This document shows positions 51,126 to 61,980 of a stretch of 64,000 bases of DNA, piece by piece. Below the pieces are notes generated by a model, which did no database searches, had not been told where the DNA came from, and saw only the letters and a list, made by a program, of their open reading frames with translations. Position 1 is the first letter of the stretch, and each line of letters starts with the position of its first letter. Position numbers and translations under genes: made by a program. Source of the DNA: Phytophthora colocasiae (lineage: Eukaryota > Oomycota > Peronosporomycetes > Peronosporales > Peronosporaceae); NCBI GenBank assembly GCA_018806915.1, contig JAGKQI010000050.1:248001-312000 (forward strand), given 5' to 3'.

Positions 51126-51250
51126 GCCGGAAAATTGCTTGGGCATGGAGGAAAAGAAGGAAATCATGACAAAGACAACGAATTAAGTACTTTGAAGTCC
51201 TTCTACAATTTACGTTAAACGCAGTCAGCGACGCGACTATATGCTAGTTC

Positions 51251-52618
51251 TTAGTACGTTGACCCAAAGTCACCGGAACGGATGTTCATAAACTTCACAG
51301 CGGCATCAGGACTTGCAGCAAAGACACTCTCCGGGTCGCTACCCGTGCCCGGACAGCTTCCACGCATCGCACCAGGCTTTTTCGGGTCATCACCTGTGGT
51401 GCTGTCGAGCCACGTCATGTTGGAACCGTAGTCCACCCAAATGCTCATAGCCAACGTCATTCCTCCAACCATTTGCTTGCCAAGTTGTGCCAGCCCGCCC
51501 ATCACGTACGGGTGCTCGTCGAAGAATGCCTTGGAGGTATTGCACATGGCATCAGTGATGGAGTCTGTGCCGTTCAGGGCAGGCCACTTACTAGCCTGGT
51601 TGCGAACCACACGGTTGTCCTGCTTGTACAAGCGACGGATTTCCACCAATTCACCCTTTTCAGTGTTATCGTCCGTCACAAACTGCGTGATCACTGAGAA
51701 CGGGCGAGTCGTGTCAATGTCGTACTTCTTGCCACGGCCGTAGAACTCCTTGTTGCCCATTCGGAAGGGGTTGAAGTCGCAGCCGGGCTTGTCACACCAA
51801 CCTTTGTATTTGGTCTCTTCCGTTGCGCCGCAGTCTTCGTCGGCGCTGCATCTCGCCTGGCCGTCAGTAGAACACGGGTGCGTAGTATAAGCCGTAGCCA
51901 TGCTGTTTGCCTCCCAAATGTCCATCTCCGTGCAGCAAGCACCGTAGGTTTTGTTCAAGTTTGCCTCGCCATTGATAAACTTAACATCTTTCTGGCACTG
52001 TGCATCGCAGTATCCCGTTCCGTATGCAGCACCAGCAGTATTCGTAGGGAAGCGAGAAGTGCCTCCGTCAGCATCCATTTTCGAAAAGTAAAGGGCACCG
52101 TTAGAACCGCAGGGCAGTGTCGACATGTCGACGTCGAATGTAAATTCCTGGTTCAGCAGCTGGAACTGCTTGTACTTCTTTCCCGATGCGTCCAGCATGT
52201 AAACGCGAGTGCCTACTCCACCAGGCGTCTCAAGCTTCATTTTCAAAGCGCTGCCGGAAGTCGTGATGCTGTGCTTGTCATCGTAGTCAGCGCCTTCGAG
52301 ACCACAGATCTTGGCACACTCTTTCGGAGTTGAGCACGTCGTACTATTCCACTCGCCATCAGCTTCGCAGACGTTGGTGGTGTCAACCTGGTTCATCTGG
52401 CGCCAATTGGCATCAATAACGACCGAAGATTTCTCGGTCACGCAGTTAACTACCTTGGTGTCGACTTGATCGACCTGAGCGAGTACATCGGTAACTTTCG
52501 TGCAAACCTTCGACGGAAGCGGAGGGTGCACCTCAGGGATATTGGTCCCTGCTTGCTGGGCCATGGAAGGGGTCGAAAGCAATGAGATTGCAACAGCAAC
52601 GGCGGCACTTGAGCGCAT
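51251..52618 (-). CDS. Secreted GH7 cellobiohydrolase
   Basis: A 455-residue glycoside hydrolase family 7 enzyme (reducing-end cellobiohydrolase or endoglucanase type). It has a signal peptide at 1-20 (ends STPSMAQQ) and a GH7 catalytic domain with the E-x-D-x-x-E motif EMDIWEAN (E231 nucleophile, D233, E236 acid/base). About 19 cysteines fit the many disulphides of the family (GACCTEM, HPCSTDGQARC). There is no C-terminal cellulose-binding module. It would act outside the cell on plant cellulose. Loop content favours cellobiohydrolase, but this is not certain. ATG 52618 is the first in frame, and an exceptionally clear core promoter lies upstream. GH7 is best known from fungi and some protists; its presence here agrees with oomycete biology. 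Confidence 0.93.
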   Translation of the reverse strand: MRSSAAVAVAISLLSTPSMAQQAGTNIPEVHPPLPSKVCTKVTDVLAQVDQVDTKVVNCVTEKSSVVIDANWRQMNQVDTTNVCEADGEWNSTTCSTPKECAKICGLEGADYDDKHSITTSGSALKMKLETPGGVGTRVYMLDASGKKYKQFQLLNQEFTFDVDMSTLPCGSNGALYFSKMDADGGTSRFPTNTAGAAYGTGYCDAQCQKDVKFINGEANLNKTYGACCTEMDIWEANSMATAYTTHPCSTDGQARCSADEDCGATEETKYKGWCDKPGCDFNPFRMGNKEFYGRGKKYDIDTTRPFSVITQFVTDDNTEKGELVEIRRLYKQDNRVVRNQASKWPALNGTDSITDAMCNTSKAFFDEHPYVMGGLAQLGKQMVGGMTLAMSIWVDYGSNMTWLDSTTGDDPKKPGAMRGSCPGTGSDPESVFAASPDAAVKFMNIRSGDFGSTY

Positions 52619-52678
52619 CACGATCTACGAGTTTAAATCCAGGTACGAAGAGCAGGAAGGTGCTATCTGCCGAAGCTT

Positions 52679-52696
52679 GCAAATTGGGAAGTGAGC
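52679..52696 (-). promoter_or_regulatory. Perfect oomycete Inr/FPR core promoter, GH7 gene
   Basis: On the minus strand GCTCACTTCCCAATTTGC matches every position of GCTCAYTYYNCAWTTTNC. It lies 61 nt upstream of the ATG at 52618. Confidence 0.85.
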
Positions 52697-53025
52697 TTTT
52701 AGTCCATTAATCTGCTACGTTGCCCCGTAACCCCGTAAATCTGCGCTCTCTGAGCCTCCGCTCACGAAAGGCGCTCACCAAGGACATTCAACGAAACCAG
52801 CAGTTGTATCCCAGTGATGCGAAATTCGCATGCGAATGGATGAACCATGGCACTGGCTCATATATGAATTCTCAGTATGACCAATACATGTTCTGTACTG
52901 TAAGGAGGACTGCGTGCTTAAGATGTGGAGTGCCGATCTCGGCCAGATTCCGTAGAGAAGCGATTAGGCTGGAAAGGATACATGTTCAATTTACCGTCAC
53001 TTGTGTTTGTGCTCCGTCCAGGATA

Positions 53026-53559
53026 CCGTAATATCGGTGTCAAGTGTCACCCCCCTGGTGCCAACAAATCCAATGATAGGGATAAACTCAAGGTGCAGTG
53101 TAGAGATAAGAGAAACCCGCCGCAGCTGTTTGCAAGTCGTACAACGATGCAACTTCCAACTCCAGCATTGTATTGTACTCTGCAGAAGTGAAGACACCGG
53201 TAGTTTATTACTAGGAATATTAAAGATACCAGAGATAGAAAATAGGACATGGTAATAACGACGCGCATGCTGCAGGTTTCATACATGCAAAGCGCAGCAG
53301 CCTTGAATGCAAAAGTCTCAGACTTTAGCCTTGGTTTCCAACCGTCTCCTCACCACCATTTCACCCCTGTTCGGTGAACAGTGTTCACTTCTCTGCTCTT
53401 CGGTTGTTCGGACTATGCGACTGGCTTCAAAAATACTGAGGGGTGACACTTGACAAAGCGGAGCAAATCCTACTTGGCTGTTGCGCTATCAGGTCTGTGA
53501 TTGGCTAGAATAGGGGGGTGACAGTTAACAAAAGCGGACACTTGACACCGATATTACGG
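53026..53559. mobile_element. MITE-like element with TA target duplication, 534 bp
   Basis: Perfect 23-bp inverted repeats start CCGTAATATCGGTGTCAAGT at 53026 and mirror the end at 53559, flanked by TA on both sides (53024-53025 and 53560-53561). Related TGACACTTGACA words recur inside near 53447 and 53515. No transposase frame is seen. Confidence 0.75.
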
Positions 53560-54739
53560 TACGTCAAAGTGAACAACAAACAGCATGTCCAAGTTTCAGA
53601 TAAACAAGCGGACACAACGAATACGTGCGACAAAAGTAAAATAGACTCGATGGAAGGTTGGCGCTGTGTGCAGTCACTCGACTCAATGTTACAAGCTAGG
53701 AACTTCCTATATAAGGCTCGGACACCCCTGTTTGCGAGATCGCTCGAACACGCTTCGATGCGTGTTTCGGTCTAGCGTGTTAGCAATTATAACGTGCGAT
53801 CTACGAGCTGCACTGTGAAGTACACCCCTGCAGACTAATTGGTGCATTTGTTGGCAGCCGAGTACAAGTAGCCGTCGGCCTGGCCGGACCGGTTGATCAT
53901 ATCATACATCCAAAGTGATCTGGCACTGCGCACTCCGTTTCCGCTACGGTGAGTTCAAGTACAATGGGGGGGGGGGGGCTTTGGTGACCCACCTTAGTGC
54001 TGCATAAGCTTGCATTTGGTGTAGCGCCGCAGTGATATGAGCCGACGCGGGCTCTTTGCCGCGTTGAACTTCAAAAGACCTGTGACGAGGCAATTTCGTT
54101 TACAATTTCAACTGTACTGTACCGTACCCCAAGCGGAATGAGTCGTTACCGCTGTACATACTGCACCCCGAAAGCGACCCTGCCTTCGTGTACATGTACT
54201 TGCATGAATGCACGCATTCTAAAACACTCGGAGAGCAGACTGACTTGTGCGCTTTACGCGTGCACTCTTCCAATCGCAGTGCCGTTCGAGCACTGCGCGT
54301 GGACAAGTTTCAAAGCTGAGCGAATCGCATCTTGCCAATTTTCCTACAACACCTACTTGAAGTATTAAGGTTGAGAATTGGCACGATTCGCGCACTATGA
54401 TACAGTGTACGTGACCCAGCAAGCTGTTGTCAACAACCGCTATGTCAACTCGACAGAAGCATAAATGACACGTCAAAGAAACGAGAACGTCGTGTCTTTT
54501 TCCACTACACCCAGTACGTTAAACGAAGCCACACGCAGCAAGCATCATCGACTGGCAACGATGATGTACCGGTACATGTATAAAATGACGGCCGGGAAAA
54601 CCTGAGTCGAAGATGGAAGAAAGCTAAGAAGGGATAGAAGTTGGTTCATACACAAAAATGTATTGATGCTCCATGGCTATCAATAAAATAATAATAATCC
54701 TGTCTGCTATACGCCGTCGGTTGCTGTTCTACTCAACGC
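53560..54739. other. Intergenic 53560-54739
   Basis: No recognisable gene. A G-homopolymer of about 14 lies near 53967-53980. Confidence 0.4.
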
Positions 54740-55240
54740 TCAGAGGCGCTGCGATGAGCGGCGCATGATCTCTATCTGGTGCTTGAGCAGGTAGCAGACA
54801 GCGGCACGCGAAACACCGAACTCCTTGGCAAGGTGTGCTTGCTTTTCACCAGCGCGCACACGACGAACAATCTCGCAGCGTTCGCGTTCCTTAAGGTATT
54901 TCTTCTTAACGCGCTTGCCTGCCGTTCCGCAGGCAGTAGATGGCGACAGTGGTGCGGCGTTGAGTCCCACACTGGGCAGCGACCGCTTAAAGCCTGTGCG
55001 GCGGCTGGGTGACATTTCAGTCTCAGAGCTGCATAGGCTCGACGCAGGCGAAAAGTTGTAGCTGCTGTTGTTCTCATAGTAGTAAGGCTGCTGCATGCCG
55101 ACAGAAGCTTGGTGCCATCCGAACGGAGTGTAGCTCGGACTCTGCGGGTGCGATTCTCCGCTCAGCAGCGGCGACGGCGGCTGTGGCGTGGCGGAGTTCT
55201 GCAGGAAGGTCTGGAAGCTGGGCAACACGGTCATGGCCAT
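54740..55240 (-). CDS. Small CENP-B/psq-type HTH DNA-binding protein
   Basis: A 166-residue protein. The N-terminal two thirds are Pro/Ser/Tyr-rich and disordered-looking, with several SP sites. The C-terminus (about 115-160) is a helix-turn-helix like the N-terminal domain of CENP-B and Pipsqueak proteins: KKKYLKERERCEIVRRVRAG, then HLAKEFGVSRAAVCYLLKHQ. Such domains derive from pogo/Tigger transposases, but no catalytic part is present, so it is probably a host regulator in the nucleus. ATG 55240 is the first in frame. A clear initiator (GCTCATTTC) lies about 50 nt upstream. Confidence 0.82.
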   Translation of the reverse strand: MAMTVLPSFQTFLQNSATPQPPSPLLSGESHPQSPSYTPFGWHQASVGMQQPYYYENNSSYNFSPASSLCSSETEMSPSRRTGFKRSLPSVGLNAAPLSPSTACGTAGKRVKKKYLKERERCEIVRRVRAGEKQAHLAKEFGVSRAAVCYLLKHQIEIMRRSSQRL

Positions 55241-55286
55241 GGTGGTTGAATTGGTTGGATGCACACGGACGTGATCGAAAGCTGTT

Positions 55287-55302
55287 CAGTTTGGAAATGA
55301 GC
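55287..55302 (-). promoter_or_regulatory. Inr core promoter, HTH gene
   Basis: On the minus strand GCTCATTTCCAAACTG has a perfect GCTCATTYY initiator and a partial flanking element, 47 nt upstream of the ATG at 55240. Confidence 0.55.
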
Positions 55303-57140
55303 TGAGGCACCGGCGGGGTCGAGCCGCATGTTGTTGGCGGCGCTGTCGCGCGCGGCGGCACGGATACGCGCCTTCCAGCTGGATTGTACTGCTCGTTAAA
55401 CCATAGTGGGGGCAAGTCAAAAAGCGCACAACCCCAAGTTGCAGTTGTGCGCGTCGTTTCTTTTTGCTTCAGTTTGCGATTCAAGGGCTGCTTCGTGCAC
55501 AGTTATAGACGCCGCGTTTAACGCCGCAGCAAATCGCCTCCACCGCCGAATTCAACGGGCGGGCCCCCAGAGTCTGCCGTGAAGGCCTTTTCCCGCACAA
55601 GGTGATGGCGAACGCTGCAAAGGTGCGCGCGACTGGGGGGCGTCTGCAGCAGTAGATTGACGCTCGGTAGGTGTAAGTTATCCTCAAAACCAGCAATGAT
55701 GCCTGAAACGCGGTGACTGCCTGCCACCGTTATCGCCGACGCAACCTCGCAAGGGATCGCTCTCGTACAGGTTTAACTATTCTCCAACAGTTAGCTCACG
55801 GCGCGGCGGCATTTACCTGTCGACCAGCGATTTTAGGCAGATTGAAGTACACTTTTCGCCCCATCGCTTGCTTTGCGTGGTCTTTGTGGTCAGACCCTCC
55901 GTCGCTTTTTAACAAACAGAGCGACCGTTAATTTTGTAAAAACATCGTAACGCAGCGAGTCACAGCACTTGTTCTTCAAAGCACAGTACTATATTCTACG
56001 AGAACGTCGTTATGCATACACGCAGCTTTTTGCATTGACCTTGACACTTTCTCAACCCGCTTGAACTTAAACTACGCGTTTATAACGGTGAAACTCACGA
56101 TGCCTCCCTCGCCATTTCGTCGGTGCTCTTGGGGGTTGAGGCGCGTGCCTCTGACGCGCCGCAAAACAGCGCGTGAGCACCACTCGATTGCTTTTGTTGG
56201 GTCAGCGCCAGAAACATGCCGGCGGTGGCTCACTAAGCGCGGCGGTGACACTATCACTAACTACTGCAGGTATATGCGATAATCGAGGGCATTTAAAATT
56301 TGAAAAGGATTCTTGCCACATCAAAAGCAACAGTTCTGTCGGGTCTCACAGGTTTAGAGAGGTGTTAAATCGCGCTGGCGCGTCGCATGTGCGTGTGTCT
56401 TTGGCACGCGCACACTTCACTGCATCGACACGGCCGACGTCACAGAACAGAAATCTGTTGTTTTTATATTTTCTTGATTCAAGAAGTACACAGTGTTGAC
56501 AAAGCGGCTTCAGCCTTTCATTTTACTTGTCGACCTTATATTCAGCAAGATTTCATGACAGTGTACATGTACATGTACGTCTGAATTCTGCAGCAAACAG
56601 AGCGCCTTTTAGGTTCTGCTGCAAAAAGACTTGCTTTGTTGATTATGTCGTATGAACATGTTTCTACACCTCTTTCGCGTGTTGTTTTGCCTCCTTGAAG
56701 TGCGTTAGCAATCGACCTGCTTCGTCACAAGCAGGCATGCATCAAGGATGCACCGCTGCGGGTTGGGATCTGGTAGGCGGTGCTATTAAGAAATCCAAGC
56801 CACCAATTCCAATTCACTGGATTGATGGTGGCACCAATCGTTGTATAGTAGTAGCTTGCAGGAAATACAGCAAGCGAGAAGCGCAAAGGGCGAAGCGCTC
56901 GCCATGTTGCTGATTTAGATTCGGTGGCACCCCGACTTCTGTGTAGCGATTCATTCCGGTACGATCAATTGGCGCCACATGCTGTCACTGCGAAGCCCGC
57001 GGACGCAAGCATACCAACGCCATCTGACTGCGAGTAGCCCCATGAAAGGCAAGTTACGTCCGGCTACTGCAAACACGCTCCACCATTCGTTTTCCAAAAC
57101 TTGACCTCTTCGATCTTTAGCACGGCACACCATACAAATA
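55303..57140. other. Intergenic 55303-57140
   Basis: About 1.8 kb. A minus-strand open frame at 56951-57178 overlaps the 3' end of the kinesin gene but shows no known domain. No repeat recognised. Confidence 0.4.
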
Positions 57141-59385
57141 TCACCCGGGTCGCCACTCGTCTGCCAATGCAGTTTCATGCCGATCTCTCCACGCTTGGAA
57201 CTGAAGTGCCACTTGCTGTAGCATCTGCGTCTTGATCTTGGCCAGGTAAGCTACCTCTGCTTTCTTCTCTTGGAGTTGCTCAAACGCAGCGCGATATCTC
57301 TTCTTTGCGTCCTGGAGCTGCAGGAGCGGCAGATTCAGGAGTTCTGCCTTGTCCTCCCCGCTCTGCTGGTCGGGTGTAGCGCAGTCTCGCAACTCTTGCA
57401 ATTGCATGGTACATCCATCGATCTCCCTGCATAGAAGGAAAGTAGTGTGTCAGTGCTATCTGTCTCGATTGTTGAAGTTCGATGGTCACTACTCCTGTAC
57501 GTACATTTTAACGCGGTTAACAGTCAATGCCAGCGCTGTATACTGGGACTTTGCCGCCCGAAGATTCTGTTTGGTCTGCTCCAGATCGCGTAACGCCTCC
57601 GCACCGGGATCGGCACCACCCACAGCTTTAAACTGCTCGAACAGCTCTTTGTCGGTCTCTCTTGAGGCACGAGTAGATATAATACGCTGTTGTTCCTTGT
57701 CTCGTAACAGTATCTGGTTTCCACTGACAAGTGGTGGTAGTCTTGTCACCACACCATCCGCACTGTTCTCGTTCTCATTGTTGTCGTCGTGATTGGTGCT
57801 GCTGGGAGCAGAAGCTGACCGGATCCCCGGTGGCGTGTGTCCTCGAAGTGCTCGAATTTGCGCTACCATCTTGCTACCGGTTGTTCTAGTCTGGTTCGCT
57901 GTTGGCTCGAGTGCTTCCCTTTGCTCCAGGCAAATTAGCCGAAAAGTTTGCAGTAGCTGCTGAACCTGCTGAAGACTCTGCACTGGCGGGACTTGATCAA
58001 TATCCGTCAAGAATGAATTGATCTGCTGTCGTCTTAGGTTCTCTGTCTGGAGGCTCTCCTTGTCCTCGTGGTTGGACCTTGTCAGCCCAGAAATCGAATC
58101 ATACAGCACAAGTTCTTCGCGCAACCGCCGAATCTCGTCTCGATACATAGCACGCTCCTCACTTGGAAACTTCGACCCTGCAGCCCCAGAGCCTGAGGCT
58201 ATTACATTGACAACTGCTTGAGTTTTCACACGTCGCATTCTTGCCGCGAAGCGCAACGTCGCCAATGTTTGGTCGGCGTGTGTTGGTGCTGGCCACACAC
58301 ACGCCACCAACAATGTACGACAGTTGCCTCCTAGTGAATCCTTGAGTAAGTTGGTCAGCGGGGTCTGTCGAAATGGTACATGCGCTCGATTCTTGCTGCC
58401 CAGTGCAAGCACAACCTGCTCCAGGAATGTCAGCGATCGATTAATGAAGCAAGCCTCATTAGCTCGTGTCGAACCTGCTTCTGTCAAAGTCTTCTTCATT
58501 CGTTCTGATCCCGCCAGATCTACCAAATGAAGCTTGCTGTACACGACATTGTCTTCACTGAGGGAGTCTCCATCTCCACGACCATCCTCGTCGACCATGT
58601 CAGAAGACATGGCACTTCGTTTCCGCTCCAGATACAACGTGAAAATACAGTGCGAACGGGTAGACGCAGCATTGAGCGCATGTTCAGCTACTGCACGGTT
58701 CGTTTCACCTTGAAAAACGAGGTCTAACGCCTGCTCTTCGTTGGCCACGAGCGTTTTTGTAAGACCCCGCACAAATGTTTGTCCGCGTGCATTCTCCAGT
58801 ATCACCAATCCGTTTGAGGAGGTCCCAATGGTATGGCTGCTAACGTCCGAGGAGAGTAGATCGATGAGGCGATCGTTGTAAATCTCGAGATACGAGATAC
58901 GTAGCGCGTATGAGTGGTCGGCGTCCTGTTGGGTTTGCTGAAACACGCGAGATAATGCTCGTGCGATGAGTCCGCGGTCCTCAAAGCGGCGACGTGGGCC
59001 TCCTCCAGACATTGTGAAGGTTTTACCAGCTCCTGTCTGGCCATAGGCCAGGATGCAACCATTGTAGCCACTCAATGCTCCATCTACGACTTCTGCACCG
59101 ACCGACCGGAAAACGCCACTTTGGTCAATCGCTGAAGAAAGAACTTGGTCGAATCGGAAGCTCGTACCCCCACCGGAGGCTGTATTTGTGACCACGCTAA
59201 TGCTCTATGGCATCAAGAAGGTCATTACACGCTTGATACATGTAAGTGCAAACGAGTTCATGCATTTGTACCTGTTCCTGTTCATTGATCGCCACTGCTC
59301 CATTATGAGCTTGCTCTAGCCGCTCGATAGCATGGTTACTGGTGGTTGGCCGGACCCGAATGCACACTCTAACGCGCTTCTGCAT
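57141..59385 (-). CDS. Kinesin-9 family motor (3 exons)
   Basis: A 699-residue kinesin with an N-terminal motor. Exons are 59385-59272, 59204-57505 and 57426-57141. Introns of 67 nt (GTACAA...CATAG) and 78 nt (GTACGT...TGCAG) are placed by frame and consensus. The motor shows RVRVCIRVRP, the P-loop GQTGAGKT (93-100), switch I NAASTRSH (the usual second Ser of SSRSH is Thr) and switch II VDLAGSER. The stretch NRSLTFLEQVVLALGSKNRA followed by HVPFRQTPLTNLLKDSLGGN is characteristic of kinesin-9 (KIF9/KLP1). The tail is coiled coil. Kinesin-9 works at the flagellar central pair, so a role in zoospore flagella is likely (family knowledge). The final stop at 57141 could be followed by another exon, but I see no donor that I trust. 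Confidence 0.87.
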
Positions 59386-59530
59386 TCCAAGAAGCTTGCC
59401 TCACCACACTCACTTGATCGACGACTTATCGATTCAGCCAGCATTAGTTATCGCCGCTTCGAAACGGTCAGTTCAGCAAACGAGGTGAATGGCGAAACGT
59501 ACCGTTGTCCTATTACTTTAGCCTGCCCAA

Positions 59531-61155
59531 TTACTTGCGCTTGATAGCTGCACTCAAATCCATGTCCTCATCGTCATCTTCGTCAGAGCTCGATACCACC
59601 GCCTTCTTTCTGCCCTTCTTGGCGGGTTTCTTCTTCACAGGCTTTGACTTCGGTTTTGCATCGACAGGTTCCTTCGGTTTGGATATCGTGCCAAACTCAC
59701 TCTGAAGTACGCCTCCCTCCTCTTCGCTGTCGCTGTCACTCTCCACCACGATTTTCTTCTTTGCAGAATGGGCAGGCTTCGGTGGCTGCTCCTTCTTGCC
59801 GTGGATCAAATCACGCACAGTCGCACTGTTAGCCAGTTGCCGGAATTCATCCCGGGCTGCGTCTGTCATCGCAAAACCAGCTGCTGCCGGCTTAGGTTCT
59901 TCCTCTGCAACTTCAGCAGCAGTCTCAAGCGATTCTAACAATTCCGCCATTGATGTCACCTGCTGAGCGGTCTCCTCCTTCGTTGGATCATCGCGTAGAG
60001 CGATTGGGGCATGAAGCGTCGAGAAATCTGTCATGGCACCCAAATCAACCTGTTCAACAGTACTCTGAGCAGATTCTTCATCTAGCGTTGATGAAACATC
60101 GGCGAAGGCGCGACCACGGAGCAATGCGCGGCGGCGCTGAACAGCTTCCTTGTCTGCTGCCTCTTCCTCCTCCTTGAGAAACGTCGTGAGCTCAACAACA
60201 CGCGCTGCCGCTATATTTGCACAGCGCAGCACAGTAGACTGGGCAATAGCAGCTCCACCAATTTTGTGTACAGCGCAGAGCTCACGAAACGAGTTGAAGG
60301 TAAAGCTCATTCGTGCGTCCGTAATGCGCTCCTCGCGATCCGTCGGGTCCATGAAAATGATCGGTTCACCGTCCTCATCAGCGTCCATTTCGTCGTCATC
60401 TCCGTTCGAGTTGTGCGTATTGGCAGCTGGTAGCAGAAAACAAAACGAGATGGAGATCGGGACGTGGTGGAGACTGAGCGGGACAGCAGCGTGTTCGTCC
60501 ACACTGTAGACAGTAACACCTCCGTTGGTTCCCTCTTTCACTGCTACTTCTGGACGACGGTAATGCATCAGAGCTGCAATGGCAGCAAGTGAAGCAGCAT
60601 CCACGAGGTTCCCACCGTGGTCCACCACGTGTACGTGGCATGTAATGGACCAGACCTTCTCTCCAGCCACCACAGCTAGTGCTTCCGTGTCCAGCGCCCG
60701 ACTTTCACGTACTCCACGTTCCACCAACCTGGCAAGTTCTGCAGCTGCAACTGAAGAAGCAGCACCGCGACCTGCAGATGCTGTCGCTTCGAAACTGGGA
60801 GACGCCATGGGCGACAACTCCACTGCGAAATGCAGAAAACCCTCCGTTGGTCTGTCAGGGAAGGGCGGCACGATCTCTCCGTGCACATTACCAATCACAC
60901 TACAAGTATGAATATTGAAATTGTTTAGTGATTGAGTAATAATGAACGTAGAATGGGGAGCTCCACGTACCGAGTCCGACCTAATTGCACTTCCGCTTGG
61001 CTTTCGCTCTCACTGCGACGAAACTGCACGCGGATCTTGCGCTGCTGGAGCAGCTCACGACCATCAGCACGCACATGCGGAGGCTGGCGCAGACAATTGG
61101 CCAGGAACTGGCGCTCGTTCTCGCTCAGGAAGTCGTGCTCGTCCCGCAGCGCCAT
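59531..61155 (-). CDS. RRP45: Exosome complex subunit RRP45/EXOSC9 (2 exons)
   Basis: A 517-residue RNase PH-fold protein, a ring subunit of the nuclear and cytoplasmic RNA exosome. Exon 1 is 61155-60971 and exon 2 is 60899-59531; the 71-nt intron (GTACGT...TTGTAG) joins LGRTR to VIGNVHGEIV in frame. The typical order is present: ENERQFLANCLRQPPHVRAD, TEGFLHFAVELSPMASPSFE, LDTEALAVVAGEKVWSI, DAASLAAIAALMHYRRPEV, PLSLHHVPISISF, DPTDREERI. An acidic insert (NGDDDEMDADEDGE) and a long Lys/acidic C-terminal extension ending DLSAAIKRK extend it beyond the human ~440 residues. It is divergent from the TFIIA gamma gene, 131 bp between start codons, and 145 bp upstream of the kinesin gene. Confidence 0.93.
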
Positions 61156-61285
61156 CGTATTGGAGGATAGTGAAGTGCTGGTGGCAAGTGCCCCATTAAT
61201 ACTCTTTTGTAATTGGGTAAAATAGTGTTTTCAATTATCTATCATTGGCTATAAATAAAGTATTATTACTGTATTCGGCATTGCG
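61156..61285. promoter_or_regulatory. Compact bidirectional promoter region, RRP45 / TFIIA gamma
   Basis: Only 130 bp separate the two ATGs. It contains CATTGGCTATAAAT on the plus strand (about 61243-61256): a CCAAT-like word next to a TATA-like word, 30-40 nt upstream of the TFIIA ATG. The same 14 bases occur near 490-503 upstream of the pyrophosphatase. Confidence 0.5.
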
Positions 61286-61651
61286 ATGGATGGATACAGG
61301 CAAACGCTGCTGGGGCGAGCGCTAGCTGATGCCCTTCAGGCTCTGGAGGAGGATGGAGAGCTAGAAGTGGACGGAGATCTGCTATACTCTCTGTTCGACG
61401 AGGCTATGCAGGCAGAGCTTCGTGATAGACGCGGAAAAGACCAGGAGAATGTTGTTCGAGCTTCCACACACGACTCGTTGAAGCTGACAGGGCAAGTTAC
61501 AGCTTTCAACCGATTCATGGACGATTGGAGCGTACTGGTGCGCATGACGCCGCAGAATATCCAACTGAATAATGGAAGCGCTAATCTGCATTTGCCACAG
61601 CAAGAGGGAGAACAGGTAGCAATGAGGCTGAAATTACGCAAGAAAGCATGA
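61286..61651 (+). CDS. TOA2: Transcription factor IIA gamma (small) subunit
   Basis: A 121-residue protein similar to the TFIIA small subunit (TOA2/GTF2A2), which binds TBP and the TFIIA large subunit at RNA polymerase II promoters. The helical N-terminus reads YRQTLLGRALADALQALEED and LLYSLFDEAMQAEL, matching the four-helix-bundle half. LKLTGQVTAFNRFMDDWSVL corresponds to the K-G-x-L-x-x-Y-R-x-x-D-x-V-W strand region of the beta-barrel half. It is diverged from animal and fungal proteins but close to them in length. Single exon, ATG 61286. It shares a short divergent promoter with RRP45. Confidence 0.8.
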   Translation: MDGYRQTLLGRALADALQALEEDGELEVDGDLLYSLFDEAMQAELRDRRGKDQENVVRASTHDSLKLTGQVTAFNRFMDDWSVLVRMTPQNIQLNNGSANLHLPQQEGEQVAMRLKLRKKA

Positions 61652-61980
61652 ATGTTATTATTATTGTGTTGCATGAAGCAAATGCAGTCGTGAGGTATTA
61701 GTGTAGAATAAGTAAAATAAGTGCCAATAGTATTGGTATGTCTGCCCTGTTGCTCACCTAATGCAGCGACTGTACCAACAACAAACAAACTACTCCGAGA
61801 GCGAATTGGCCTCATTAGTAGGCCGATACAGCATTCAAGCCGAAGATGATAAGCTACATGCTATTGTGCCCGATGACCACAAAGCTGTATCGCTGGTACA
61901 CTGTACCAGTCGTATTCTCCCATTTTTGGCGAAGAGCAGCCGTCACTAATCGAGTACCGAATCAGCCTCCTACATCAACC

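Noticed and set aside
56951..57178. Minus-strand frame after the kinesin stop as an extra kinesin exon
   Set aside because: Overlaps the last exon in another frame, and no donor site near the stop would join it.
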